Assembly: GCA_964349045.1 (NCBI GenBank)
Contig: CAYGFI010000049.1
Coordinates: 1 to 27,458, forward strand
From: JACJXF01 sp964349045
GTDB lineage: Bacteria; Bacteroidota; Bacteroidia; Bacteroidales; GCA-2748055
DNA length: 27,458 bases
Direction: 5' to 3'
This document shows positions 1 to 7,991 of the stretch, in pieces (within the stretch, counting starts at the first letter, position 1; the number at the start of each line of letters is the position of its first letter). The position numbers were made by a program, and so were the translations under genes. The notes beneath the pieces were generated by a model that was not told the origin of the DNA, ran no database searches, and saw only the letters and a list, made by a program, of their open reading frames with translations.

Positions 1-282
1 TTTGATGTTAAAGCGACAAGGCGCAATGACTATTATCTCACGATTACAGAAAGTAAAAAGCGCTTCAGCCGGGATGGAAAATCTTTCTATGAAAAACACA
101 AAGTTTTTCTTTATAAGGAAGATTTCGAAAAGTTTGCTGATGGGCTAAAGGAAGCAATTGAGTTTATTGTCAAAGCAAATCCTCAAATAATTGAGGGCCC
201 TATTAGTGAAGAACACGAAGCAGTAATGGCTGAGAATTATACTGACCTTCAGTTTGAAGATCTTGAAGAAAACAAAGGTTAG
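1..282 (+). CDS. PUR-domain protein, DUF3276 family (C-terminal part)
   Basis: The frame is open from the first base, so the true start lies outside the window; 93 residues remain. The fragment carries the phrases FDVKATRRNDYYLTITESKK and FYEKHKVFLYKEDFEKF, which I recognise as the Bacteroidota DUF3276 family. That family has a PUR-alpha-like fold, built from PUR repeats that bind single-stranded nucleic acid; a role in RNA or ssDNA binding is inferred from the fold, not shown here. The tail after about residue 65 is acidic (EEHEAVMAENYTDLQFEDLE), as is common in this family. The family is small (roughly 100 to 140 residues), so most of the protein is probably visible. The next gene converges on it, with a hairpin between them. 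Confidence 0.85.
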   Translation, partial: FDVKATRRNDYYLTITESKKRFSRDGKSFYEKHKVFLYKEDFEKFADGLKEAIEFIVKANPQIIEGPISEEHEAVMAENYTDLQFEDLEENKG

Positions 283-323
283 TTCTCAGGATTCAGATAT
301 CAGCTTTTAAAAAACCAATTCAT

Positions 324-362
324 TTCCCCTCAGGCGCTACCTGAAGGGAAAATATTATTTTA
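324..362 (+). terminator. Probable intrinsic terminator after the PUR-domain gene
   Basis: An 11-bp stem with one mismatch (324-334 TTCCCCTCAGG pairing with 340-350 CCTGAAGGGAA) encloses a 5-base loop and is followed by a T-rich stretch (AATATTATTTT). It lies between two convergent genes, 42 bases after the stop at 282. The T-rich side favours termination of the plus-strand transcript, though the hairpin could serve both directions. Confidence 0.55.
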
Positions 363-368
363 TGATTA

Positions 369-1121
369 TCAATCATTTTTACTTTTCCCAACATAAAGTT
401 GTTGATGGTTTTTAACATATTGCCGTATTTCATCAAAACTAAGCTCTTTGACGTTGGTTATTATAAAGTTTGAAATCAGGAAATTGCCAAATTGATTACA
501 TTCTTTAATAGCCTCGGTGAAGATTTGCTTTATGATAACTTTCATAGGAATCATTACTAACATATTAGCGAGAGATCCGGAAAAATTTAATTCTTCCAGC
601 TCGGAATTATATTTTTTAAGATAAGTTTCGAACTCACTCCGGATAATTTTTTTTTGAAACTCACTGAAATCCTTTTTTTCTTTTCCGAACAGCACAACAA
701 AGTACCTTAGTTTATGACCTTTACCTCCTAATCCTGTTGATATAAATACGTGACTTTCATCCAATAAAATTGACTCGAGGAGCATTCTGTTCTCCTGTAA
801 TGCCAGAATGCTCCAGTTTTTTAAATCTCCAGGGGCTTCATTTAAAAATCTTTCAATTATACGGTAAGCTTCAACTTTCCCTACTGAGGCAATTTTAGCC
901 AGAATTGCCTTCTTTTCTTCATCTGAAACATCCTTAATAAAAAGTTTATACGATTCATCAAGTACTGTTTCCATCTTTAAATCATTCCTTTCTCTTCTGG
1001 ATTGCTCAAAATATTCAAATTGCAGCTCAATATCAATTTTTTCTTCAAGTACATTTAACTTGCCCGGAAGCGTGCCGAGTAACTCTTTTATTTTATCATA
1101 TATATTTTCATGCTCTTCCAT
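369..1121 (-). CDS. Unrecognised 250-residue protein
   Basis: I do not recognise this family. The protein has no signal peptide or membrane segment and looks soluble and cytoplasmic. Residues 1-75 are rich in charged residues and probably helical (IYDKIKELL, YFEQSRRERNDL). Residues 65-115 contain short helical pieces (SDEEKKAILAKIAS, EAYRIIERFL) that resemble HEAT-like helices. A more hydrophobic strand-like part follows (SHVFISTGLGGKGHKLRYFV), then a long helical C-terminal half. The start is the ATG at 1119-1121, beginning MEEHENIYDK; no better start is visible. It faces the PUR-domain gene and lies upstream of the giant T9SS gene's terminator on the same strand, so it is probably transcribed alone. 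No function is proposed. Confidence 0.75.
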   Translation of the reverse strand: MEEHENIYDKIKELLGTLPGKLNVLEEKIDIELQFEYFEQSRRERNDLKMETVLDESYKLFIKDVSDEEKKAILAKIASVGKVEAYRIIERFLNEAPGDLKNWSILALQENRMLLESILLDESHVFISTGLGGKGHKLRYFVVLFGKEKKDFSEFQKKIIRSEFETYLKKYNSELEELNFSGSLANMLVMIPMKVIIKQIFTEAIKECNQFGNFLISNFIITNVKELSFDEIRQYVKNHQQLYVGKSKND

Positions 1122-1230
1122 TCAATACACTTTTTCTTTATATTTCACATTGAAAAGTACGAATTATTTAATAATATCCAAATCCTTAACTGATTCCAAA
1201 GGATTTTTCTGATTAAATTCATTCTTTTGT

Positions 1231-1261
1231 TAAAAAAAGGGCGCGTAAATTGGCGCCCTTT
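1231..1261 (-). terminator. Intrinsic terminator of the giant T9SS gene
   Basis: A perfect 9-bp GC-rich stem (1236-1244 AAAGGGCGC with 1253-1261 GCGCCCTTT) encloses an 8-base loop. Read on the minus strand it is followed by a run of T residues (complement of 1231-1238). It begins 19 bases after the stop codon of the 2151-residue gene, the usual placement for a Rho-independent terminator. Confidence 0.85.
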
Positions 1262-1279
1262 CTTTATTTTGAACGGTAA

Positions 1280-4200
1280 TTATCTTATGATTACAAGTTG
1301 CTTTGTTATAATTCCTTCTGATGTAATCAGTTTTAAGTGATATACTCCAGTTGTCAGGCTTTTTGTTTCCCAAACAACCTGGTAAGTGCCGCCATCAGTC
1401 CTTGCCTTAACCAGTGTTTCAATCCTTCTGCCCAACTGGTCAAAAATAGTTATCTCGATGTACTGAGCTTGAGGAAGTGAATAATTAATTGTGGTAAAAT
1501 CTATAAATGGATTCGGATATACATCCAGGTTTATTGCCGTTTCGGTGATCTCATCCACTCCCACTGCATTTTTGGTGTACACATAGCTGCAATAAGTATC
1601 CGACTGACCACTGACCGGATCTGATATTCTCAGGCATACCATATACCTGCCAGGTTTCTGATAATAATGCGTAACTATCCGGCTGGTTGAATCCATTACC
1701 GTAAAGGATTCTTTTTTAATCTGTTTATCACCAAAGTCCCATTCAACTGTGGCTCCGTCACCCGAGCTGGCGCTTACAAGGTCTACCGGGTAACCGGCTA
1801 CCTTCTTATCCGGATCTTTTGCTTCATAACCAAAGGAAGCTTTCAGTACCTGGCTCTCGGCAACGTTCAGAAGTTTGTACTCGTTGCTGACACATCCCGA
1901 TACCGTGTTTTCAGCTTTCAGCTGAACCAGGTAATATCCCTTCTGATCGTAGATATGAACAGGATCCCGTTCCGTGGATACTGAATCGGCCTTGCTGTCG
2001 CCAAAATCCCATCTGTACTTATCGATCTCTCCATAGGAATTATCCACAAAAGTAACTTTCAGGTTAGCCGAATCGATGCTGAACATGAAGTTGGCCCGGC
2101 AATCATTCGCTGCACTGCCTTCAACCAGTACCCACTTGCAGCCCATATTCTTTATCCCGCTCGAATTGGTTACCGTCAGACATACATTATAGTATCCTCC
2201 CTTGGTATAGGTATGAACAGCATCCGTTTCTGTTGAATTATCCGAACCATCGCCAAAGTTCCAGATCGATCCCACGATGTCCCCGATAGACATATTGCTG
2301 AACAGAACCTCCGGACTTGTGGGATCAACCATGTAAATGAAATTTGCTTCACAGTCATTGCCTATTCCGCCGATCATTACCATCTCCTGGTAATAATCCA
2401 TGCAACTGGTGTTAAAGTCAAAGGTGTTTAATCCTACCGAATAGATCCCGGTTCCGGGAAATATATGAATCGGGTTGTCATTTGTGGAGAATCGCCCGTC
2501 ACCAAAGCTCCATAGCAAAGCGGTGGATTCTCCCAGGATGCGGTTCGTAAAGTATCCCGTGTAACTCGATGAATCAATGTAGCTTACAAAATCAGCCGCA
2601 CAATTGATCTCCCCGACCTGAACCGGTTGGAAACTGAAATCCATACAGCCATTGGTGTTATCGATTACCGTCTGTCCCACAATATACATGCCCGGTTTCT
2701 TATAGAGATTTGTGGGATTTTGTAATACGCTATACGACCCGTCTCCAAATTCCCAGTAATAATAATCAATCATGCCTTTTGATTTGTTTATGAAATTCAC
2801 CGAAGTATTATCCGGATTTGCTTCGAAAGTAAAATCGGATCGACACTCAACACTACCAACCTGGAGAAACTGTGCCAGCATATCCATGCAACCGCTGTTG
2901 CTGTTTCTCACAGCCAGGTTGACCAGGTAATAGCCCGGGTTGGAATACGTATGAGCGGGATTTTCCTGCGTGGAGGCGCTACCGTCTCCAAAGGTCCAGT
3001 AATAATCCGTTATCGATCCTTTTGACTTATTCAGAAATGCTACCTCCCGCGATTCCGGGTTGATGAAATAACTGAAATCCGATCCTACCATGCAGGCAAT
3101 CTCTCCTACCCGGATCTCTTTGCATACCGTTTTGGATAAACCATTTACCTTGTCAAAAGCCGTCAGGCAAACCTTGTACACCCCGGGCTTTGCATACGTG
3201 TATACCGGGTTCTGTGCCGTCAGAACCTTGCCATCTCCCATGATCCAGTACCAATCGGTGGTATTGGATGAGGACATATCACTGAAGATGACAGCGTTAT
3301 CCGTGGTATTGGCAAAATAGGAAAAATCCGCCTGTACATAATTTACTCCCTCGGGAATATAAATAACATTCTTACATACCTCCGACTGGCATCCGTTGGC
3401 GCCATTCCAGATGGTAAGGCAAACCTTGTAAATCCCCGCCACGGTATAAGTATGTGCAGGATTGGCGGATATGCTGTAAGCCCCATCCCCAAATTTCCAG
3501 TAATAATCTGTTGCATTCTCAGAGATTGAAGTAAAGCTTGCCAGGCCGGTGAGGGAATTCATTGCCGTCGTAAAGTCTGCTTTACATAGCGTACCCGAAC
3601 CTGCAATAACCTCCCTGGTTACCGATGAAACGCAGTTGGTAGCCGCGTTAATTATGGTAAGTTTTACCATGTATTTTCCATCCTTTGAATAATTATGACT
3701 TGGATTTTGAAGCGTTGAATACGTACCATCCCCAAAGTCCCAGGACCAGGAGGTTGGATTCCCCCCTGACATATCGGTAAAGCTTGCATAACCATCCCAG
3801 GAATAATTGAACTGGGCATCGCATAAAAAGTATTTTGGAATACTATTGGAGGCATCGGAACTACAGCCCAAAAGTGTCACCACGGTATAATATTCACCAC
3901 TGGTGGTTACCATGTGATCCTGATTTACAGCGCCATTTATTAAACCGTTTTGATTATACCATTGATTACCCGTCGCGGCGTTTGAATGTAAAACACTTCC
4001 ATTCAGAGTAATTGCCGGGGTGGCAGGTTTATTATTAACATTAATCGCTAAAGTGGATATGGCACCTTCACCGCAGGAATTTGCCCCCTTTACAGTAAGG
4101 TTGCCGGAAACAGCTGATACCCCGTAATTTACAGTAATACTGTTTGTGGTACTTGTTCCTGATGCGCCTATTGGCAATGTCCAAACATAAGATGTGGCAT

Positions 4201-7200
4201 TTGTAATGGCAGGAACGGTATATGTTACCGCGTTCTGTACCTGGCAAACAGCTGTTAATCCGCTTATGGTACCAGCGCTTGAGGGGAATGGATTAACTGT
4301 AACCGGCAAAGTGGATATTGCCCCATCGCCGCATGAATTATTTCCTTTCACGGTGATATTACCTGAAACAGCCGATGCTCCATAATTAACGTTAATGCTG
4401 TTGGTGAGACTTGTACCCGTCGCACCTGAAGGTAGTGCCCAAACATACGTTGTTGCATTGGCAATGGCTGGCACGGTATAGTTTATGGAATTCTGACCCT
4501 GGCAAACCGTTGTTAATCCGGTGATTGTTTCCGGAGTGGCAGGTAGCGGATTTACAGTAATTGGTAAGGTGGATAATATACCATCCCCGGTGGAATTTCT
4601 ACCCTTTACAGTAATATTGCCGGAAACAGCCGATATTCCATAATTTACGGTAATACTATTAGACGTACTTGTTCCGGATGCTCCAGAAGGTAATGTCCAG
4701 ATATAAGATGTTGCATTGGTAATATCGGGTACAGTATAGATCACCGAACCCTGACCCTGGCAAACGGTTGTGGTTCCTGAAATGGGTCCTGCACTTGCTG
4801 GAAGTAAATTACCTAAGGTTGCAATAATACCGGTGGTTCCGCTTTTTCTGATAATATTAAATGTACCTAATGTGGAATTGTATCCCGGGGCCCCGCCTAT
4901 TGTCAATACATCCTCACTGAATACACTAAGGGACTGGCAAATCATTGATGTTGAATTGTTAGGGATAGTTTTTATCCATTGAAATGCTCCATTACTGGAA
5001 AATTTTGAAACAAAAAAGTCATTAATACTTTCCGGCTGAAAAATCGTGCCATCGATACTGATTGTATTTCTAAAATGTCCTCCGACATATACATTTCCGG
5101 TTTTATCGAAATCCAATAATGCGCCATAATTAAATCCATAGATATTTCCGGTAGTGTTTTCGTAAATTGCATTTGCCCACTTTACATTACCTGAAGAATC
5201 AATTTTCATTATGTAATAAGAAAAACCATCATCTATGGGATTTGAAAGAGTGTAGGTATCAAATACGGCATTGTTTACACACCAGCCCCAGATGTATGTA
5301 AAACCAGCCGTATCTGTTCTGATATCATTAGCCCATCCATCAGAATAGGAAGCTCCGGTAAGTCCTCCGTATGTTTTTGCCCATACAGCATTTCCATCTG
5401 GGTCAAACTTAAAAACTCCAATGGATCCATCATCATGGGTTTGATTCAGGGTAACTGAACCAATTGTTGTTGAACCGGTAGCATCAGACAGGTGAATTTC
5501 GCTGGTCAGATAAATATTATTACCTGGATCGGTAGAAATCAACGAAAGATAATATGACTCCATTGGCAATATTTTGGACCATAATGGGTTGCCATTGGGA
5601 TCAAATTTAATGAGAAAATTTTCCGGGTTTAAAACTCCCGAAACTAAAACATTTCCAGTTGCATCTGACGCTACAGTAATATTAGCATCAATATCCCTGT
5701 ATAAATTCATCTTTGCTGCCCATAGAAAATCGCCATTTGAACTGTATTTTGCCACATAAGCTTCATTACCGTTATTTGTTGAGGAAAGTGCAGTATTGCC
5801 TATATTTAAAACGGAATGAAAAAGGCCTACGGTCAAAACATTATTATCTTTATCTAAAGTGAAGGCCTGTCCGAATATATCCGGGCTAATATCGGGTATC
5901 AGGCGCACCCAGAGTAAGTTTCCGTTAATATCTTGTTTGGATATTGCTGTTAATGCAATATTCGTATTAATTATATTTCCAAAGTAATCACAATAACCTG
6001 TAATCCTCGACTGAGTGTAAATATTACCCAATGGGTCATGTTTAACATAGTTTATTTTAATGCTACCGGATTTTATACCAGAAGAGGTAGTTTGCCATTC
6101 CATATTCGTTAAATCCCCGGAATACTGTTTCAGGTATAAGTTCCCAAAATCAGAAGCTCCGGTAAAATTGTATGATCCAGTTCTGATTAATTTACCTGCC
6201 GGTGAAATATATACCCAGTTCGGTGTTGAGTTTTCAATGGGTGCAGATGCAAGTGAATTCCCATCAGGGTCGAACTTAACCAGGAATGCTTGATTATTTG
6301 TATAAATTTCATTTATGTCATAATAAAAGGATGGAATATTTGAATTCATTCCAAATTCATAAATATTGTTTGAATTATCGACAAATACTCTGTAATTATA
6401 TCCATTAGCAGTTGAATACGTACCCGTTGAAGTACTTGATTTAATCCATGAAAATTCAAAAATATCGTTACATTTTGCTATAAAAGTATAACTGGAAGAA
6501 GGATTTTTTATTAAAAAGTTGTCAAGTTTAAGGTTTTGGGTAAATGATCCCGTAATTATCAAATTTCCTTCCTGGTCAACGGCTATATCTGAAAAAATTG
6601 ATTCTCCCCTAACAAAGCCGCCTGTTTTTGTAAGTACTTCAGAAATTGCTCTTGTACCCCCATCCCCATCATATGAATAATTTAAAATAAATTCCTGGTT
6701 AACAGGGTCATAATAATTGGCGCCACTTTCATACAATGGCTGGCTTACACTTATTTCACCACCAATTGTGACTGAATTATCGGGATTGATTGTTAAAGAC
6801 ATAGAATACGTCCCCAGATCTGCAATGGTGGTATACAATACATCCTCTTCAGACCCGGTAAGTATCCTGTCAAGATTAATTTCTCTGAGTCCTGCAGTTG
6901 GATGTATAAATGTACCAAAAGCATGATATGTCCCGTCTTTGGTTGAAAAAGACTGGGTATTTTCAACCTTTGCCTGGCTAAATGTACCATTAAGATCAGC
7001 TTTTGCCAGGTAGCCGGTATTATTAGATTCTGAAACTAATTCTATATTACCAAATGAGGTCATTCCGGGCCGTAAAGAACCTGAGATATAAAGGTTCGAA
7101 CCGGATACTACTAAGCCCAGCAGGGTTTTGTCAGGATAAACCTGCTCCCATAGAATGGTACCAGAACTGTTGAATTTTATCAGTTTGCTGGTCCTGCTGA

Positions 7201-7735
7201 TCAAATAAGAATTTCCTCCAACATCAACTGCAATTCGATTTTTCCCAGCGGTGGTTTCAATGGAATAAAATCCGGTTGCCCAGACTACTGTTCCACTGGG
7301 ACTTATTTTTACCAGAAAAGCGTTATATTCCAAACCGGAAGTTATTGTACTGGTTCCTATAGTGACAGTACCCTTGAAAAAGCAGGAAATAAATATATTT
7401 CCTTCAGCATCCGTTTGTATTGCATTTGAGTTTATAGTGCCATCTGCATTGGCACTAAATTGTTTTGTCCAAACAACTGATCCGTTGTTGGTTAACTTGG
7501 AAACAATTAAATCACGTAAACCAATACTTGTTAAATCAGCGCCCCCAAATGTAATGGTTCCTGTTATAGAACCCGCCATATAAACATTGTTGGCATCGGC
7601 AGTTACAACTTCACCAATTTGATTACCATAAGTGCTGATTTGAAGAACCCTGGTCCATTCAGGCGCCTGTCCATAACTGATTGTCAGACCTACAGAAATG
7701 AGTAATACTGATAAAAAACTGGATTTTTTTTTCAT
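1280..7735 (-). CDS. Giant multidomain surface protein: propeller-like region, Ig/PKD-like repeats, nine PKD domains, T9SS sorting domain
   Basis: A predicted secreted cell-surface or extracellular protein of 2151 residues. Residues 1-23 form a Sec signal peptide (hydrophobic LSVLLISVGLTISYG). Residues about 25-980 repeat a GNxYxxG / FDPDGNxxW pattern typical of SBBP-type beta-propeller blades. Residues about 269-368 hold a different module resembling the DUF4361-type domain of Bacteroidales lipoproteins. Residues about 980-1238 are three 86-residue Ig/PKD-like repeats (VCQGQ...YTVP...NATSYVWTLP), followed by a WYNQNG module. From Cys1305 come nine PKD domains, recognised by nine W-x-(F/M)-GD motifs, most with paired cysteines at the domain edges. 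The last roughly 80 residues (from VYPNPF) form a type A T9SS sorting domain, normally removed when the protein is exported through the T9SS and anchored or released. PKD domains usually mediate adhesion or carbohydrate contact; no catalytic domain is evident. A terminator follows. GC content is visibly higher in the PKD part than in the N-terminal half. Confidence 0.9.
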   Translation of the reverse strand: MKKKSSFLSVLLISVGLTISYGQAPEWTRVLQISTYGNQIGEVVTADANNVYMAGSITGTITFGGADLTSIGLRDLIVSKLTNNGSVVWTKQFSANADGTINSNAIQTDAEGNIFISCFFKGTVTIGTSTITSGLEYNAFLVKISPSGTVVWATGFYSIETTAGKNRIAVDVGGNSYLISRTSKLIKFNSSGTILWEQVYPDKTLLGLVVSGSNLYISGSLRPGMTSFGNIELVSESNNTGYLAKADLNGTFSQAKVENTQSFSTKDGTYHAFGTFIHPTAGLREINLDRILTGSEEDVLYTTIADLGTYSMSLTINPDNSVTIGGEISVSQPLYESGANYYDPVNQEFILNYSYDGDGGTRAISEVLTKTGGFVRGESIFSDIAVDQEGNLIITGSFTQNLKLDNFLIKNPSSSYTFIAKCNDIFEFSWIKSSTSTGTYSTANGYNYRVFVDNSNNIYEFGMNSNIPSFYYDINEIYTNNQAFLVKFDPDGNSLASAPIENSTPNWVYISPAGKLIRTGSYNFTGASDFGNLYLKQYSGDLTNMEWQTTSSGIKSGSIKINYVKHDPLGNIYTQSRITGYCDYFGNIINTNIALTAISKQDINGNLLWVRLIPDISPDIFGQAFTLDKDNNVLTVGLFHSVLNIGNTALSSTNNGNEAYVAKYSSNGDFLWAAKMNLYRDIDANITVASDATGNVLVSGVLNPENFLIKFDPNGNPLWSKILPMESYYLSLISTDPGNNIYLTSEIHLSDATGSTTIGSVTLNQTHDDGSIGVFKFDPDGNAVWAKTYGGLTGASYSDGWANDIRTDTAGFTYIWGWCVNNAVFDTYTLSNPIDDGFSYYIMKIDSSGNVKWANAIYENTTGNIYGFNYGALLDFDKTGNVYVGGHFRNTISIDGTIFQPESINDFFVSKFSSNGAFQWIKTIPNNSTSMICQSLSVFSEDVLTIGGAPGYNSTLGTFNIIRKSGTTGIIATLGNLLPASAGPISGTTTVCQGQGSVIYTVPDITNATSYIWTLPSGASGTSTSNSITVNYGISAVSGNITVKGRNSTGDGILSTLPITVNPLPATPETITGLTTVCQGQNSINYTVPAIANATTYVWALPSGATGTSLTNSINVNYGASAVSGNITVKGNNSCGDGAISTLPVTVNPFPSSAGTISGLTAVCQVQNAVTYTVPAITNATSYVWTLPIGASGTSTTNSITVNYGVSAVSGNLTVKGANSCGEGAISTLAINVNNKPATPAITLNGSVLHSNAATGNQWYNQNGLINGAVNQDHMVTTSGEYYTVVTLLGCSSDASNSIPKYFLCDAQFNYSWDGYASFTDMSGGNPTSWSWDFGDGTYSTLQNPSHNYSKDGKYMVKLTIINAATNCVSSVTREVIAGSGTLCKADFTTAMNSLTGLASFTSISENATDYYWKFGDGAYSISANPAHTYTVAGIYKVCLTIWNGANGCQSEVCKNVIYIPEGVNYVQADFSYFANTTDNAVIFSDMSSSNTTDWYWIMGDGKVLTAQNPVYTYAKPGVYKVCLTAFDKVNGLSKTVCKEIRVGEIACMVGSDFSYFINPESREVAFLNKSKGSITDYYWTFGDGSASTQENPAHTYSNPGYYLVNLAVRNSNSGCMDMLAQFLQVGSVECRSDFTFEANPDNTSVNFINKSKGMIDYYYWEFGDGSYSVLQNPTNLYKKPGMYIVGQTVIDNTNGCMDFSFQPVQVGEINCAADFVSYIDSSSYTGYFTNRILGESTALLWSFGDGRFSTNDNPIHIFPGTGIYSVGLNTFDFNTSCMDYYQEMVMIGGIGNDCEANFIYMVDPTSPEVLFSNMSIGDIVGSIWNFGDGSDNSTETDAVHTYTKGGYYNVCLTVTNSSGIKNMGCKWVLVEGSAANDCRANFMFSIDSANLKVTFVDNSYGEIDKYRWDFGDSKADSVSTERDPVHIYDQKGYYLVQLKAENTVSGCVSNEYKLLNVAESQVLKASFGYEAKDPDKKVAGYPVDLVSASSGDGATVEWDFGDKQIKKESFTVMDSTSRIVTHYYQKPGRYMVCLRISDPVSGQSDTYCSYVYTKNAVGVDEITETAINLDVYPNPFIDFTTINYSLPQAQYIEITIFDQLGRRIETLVKARTDGGTYQVVWETKSLTTGVYHLKLITSEGIITKQLVIIR
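4023..4796 (-). repeat. Three tandem 258-bp coding repeats (86-residue Ig/PKD-like domain)
   Basis: The landmark CTGGCAAAC recurs at 4757-4765, 4499-4507 and 4241-4249, exactly 258 bases apart, and long stretches around each copy remain similar at DNA level. Each unit encodes one domain with the order VCQGQ/VCQVQ, YTVP, NATSYVW or NATTYVW, SITVNYG or SINVNYG, and SAVSGNITVKG. Similarity at nucleotide level suggests fairly recent duplication within the giant surface-protein gene. Exact unit edges are approximate. Confidence 0.8.
6631..6931 (-). other. DUF4361-like module embedded in the giant T9SS protein
   Basis: Residues about 269-368 depart from the surrounding blade pattern. They contain HAFGTFIHPTAG, then TTIADLG, LTINPDNSVTI, and a closing YYDPVNQEFILNYSYDG...GTRAISE. 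The same order of motifs occurs in the gene at 27105-27458. I associate this arrangement with C-terminal domains of Bacteroidales lipoproteins of the DUF1735/DUF4361 kind; the family name is from memory and moderately sure. Blade-like sequence resumes directly after it (DIAVDQEGNLIITGSF). Confidence 0.6.
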
Positions 7736-7991
7736 ATATAAATTATTTTAATACGTAGTTGCCATTGGTTTCTAAAATCATTAAATCAAATCTTATAATA
7801 TAAACATCTATATTACAATTTATTATAGGCTTAAATAAATGAAAGAGTATAAATAATTAATAAAGTTAAATTCTTATTTTCAATAATTCAATAATTAGCT
7901 GATAAATATTTTTAAGTCAACAGAATCACTACTTATAGGTATTAACAGGAAATAAATTCCATGTAACATTGTATGTCAAATTAACAGTTAA
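7736..7991. other. Divergent intergenic region between the giant T9SS gene and feoAB
   Basis: This very AT-rich 256-base region must hold the promoters of both divergent genes. I found no exact TAnnTTTG box for either strand and no recognisable Fur or DtxR-type operator. The only symmetry is a 7-bp AT-only inverted repeat (7794-7800 and 7821-7827), too weak to name. Confidence 0.5.

Noticed and set aside
1280..7735. Several open frames of 60-77 codons on the opposite strand inside the giant gene
   Set aside because: They are antisense shadows of a clearly coding gene with continuous domain structure and have no recognisable motifs.
7794..7827. AT-only inverted repeat TATAATA/TATTATA as an iron-regulator operator for feoAB
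   Set aside because: Seven-base arms of pure A/T are expected by chance in such AT-rich sequence and do not resemble Fur or DtxR boxes.
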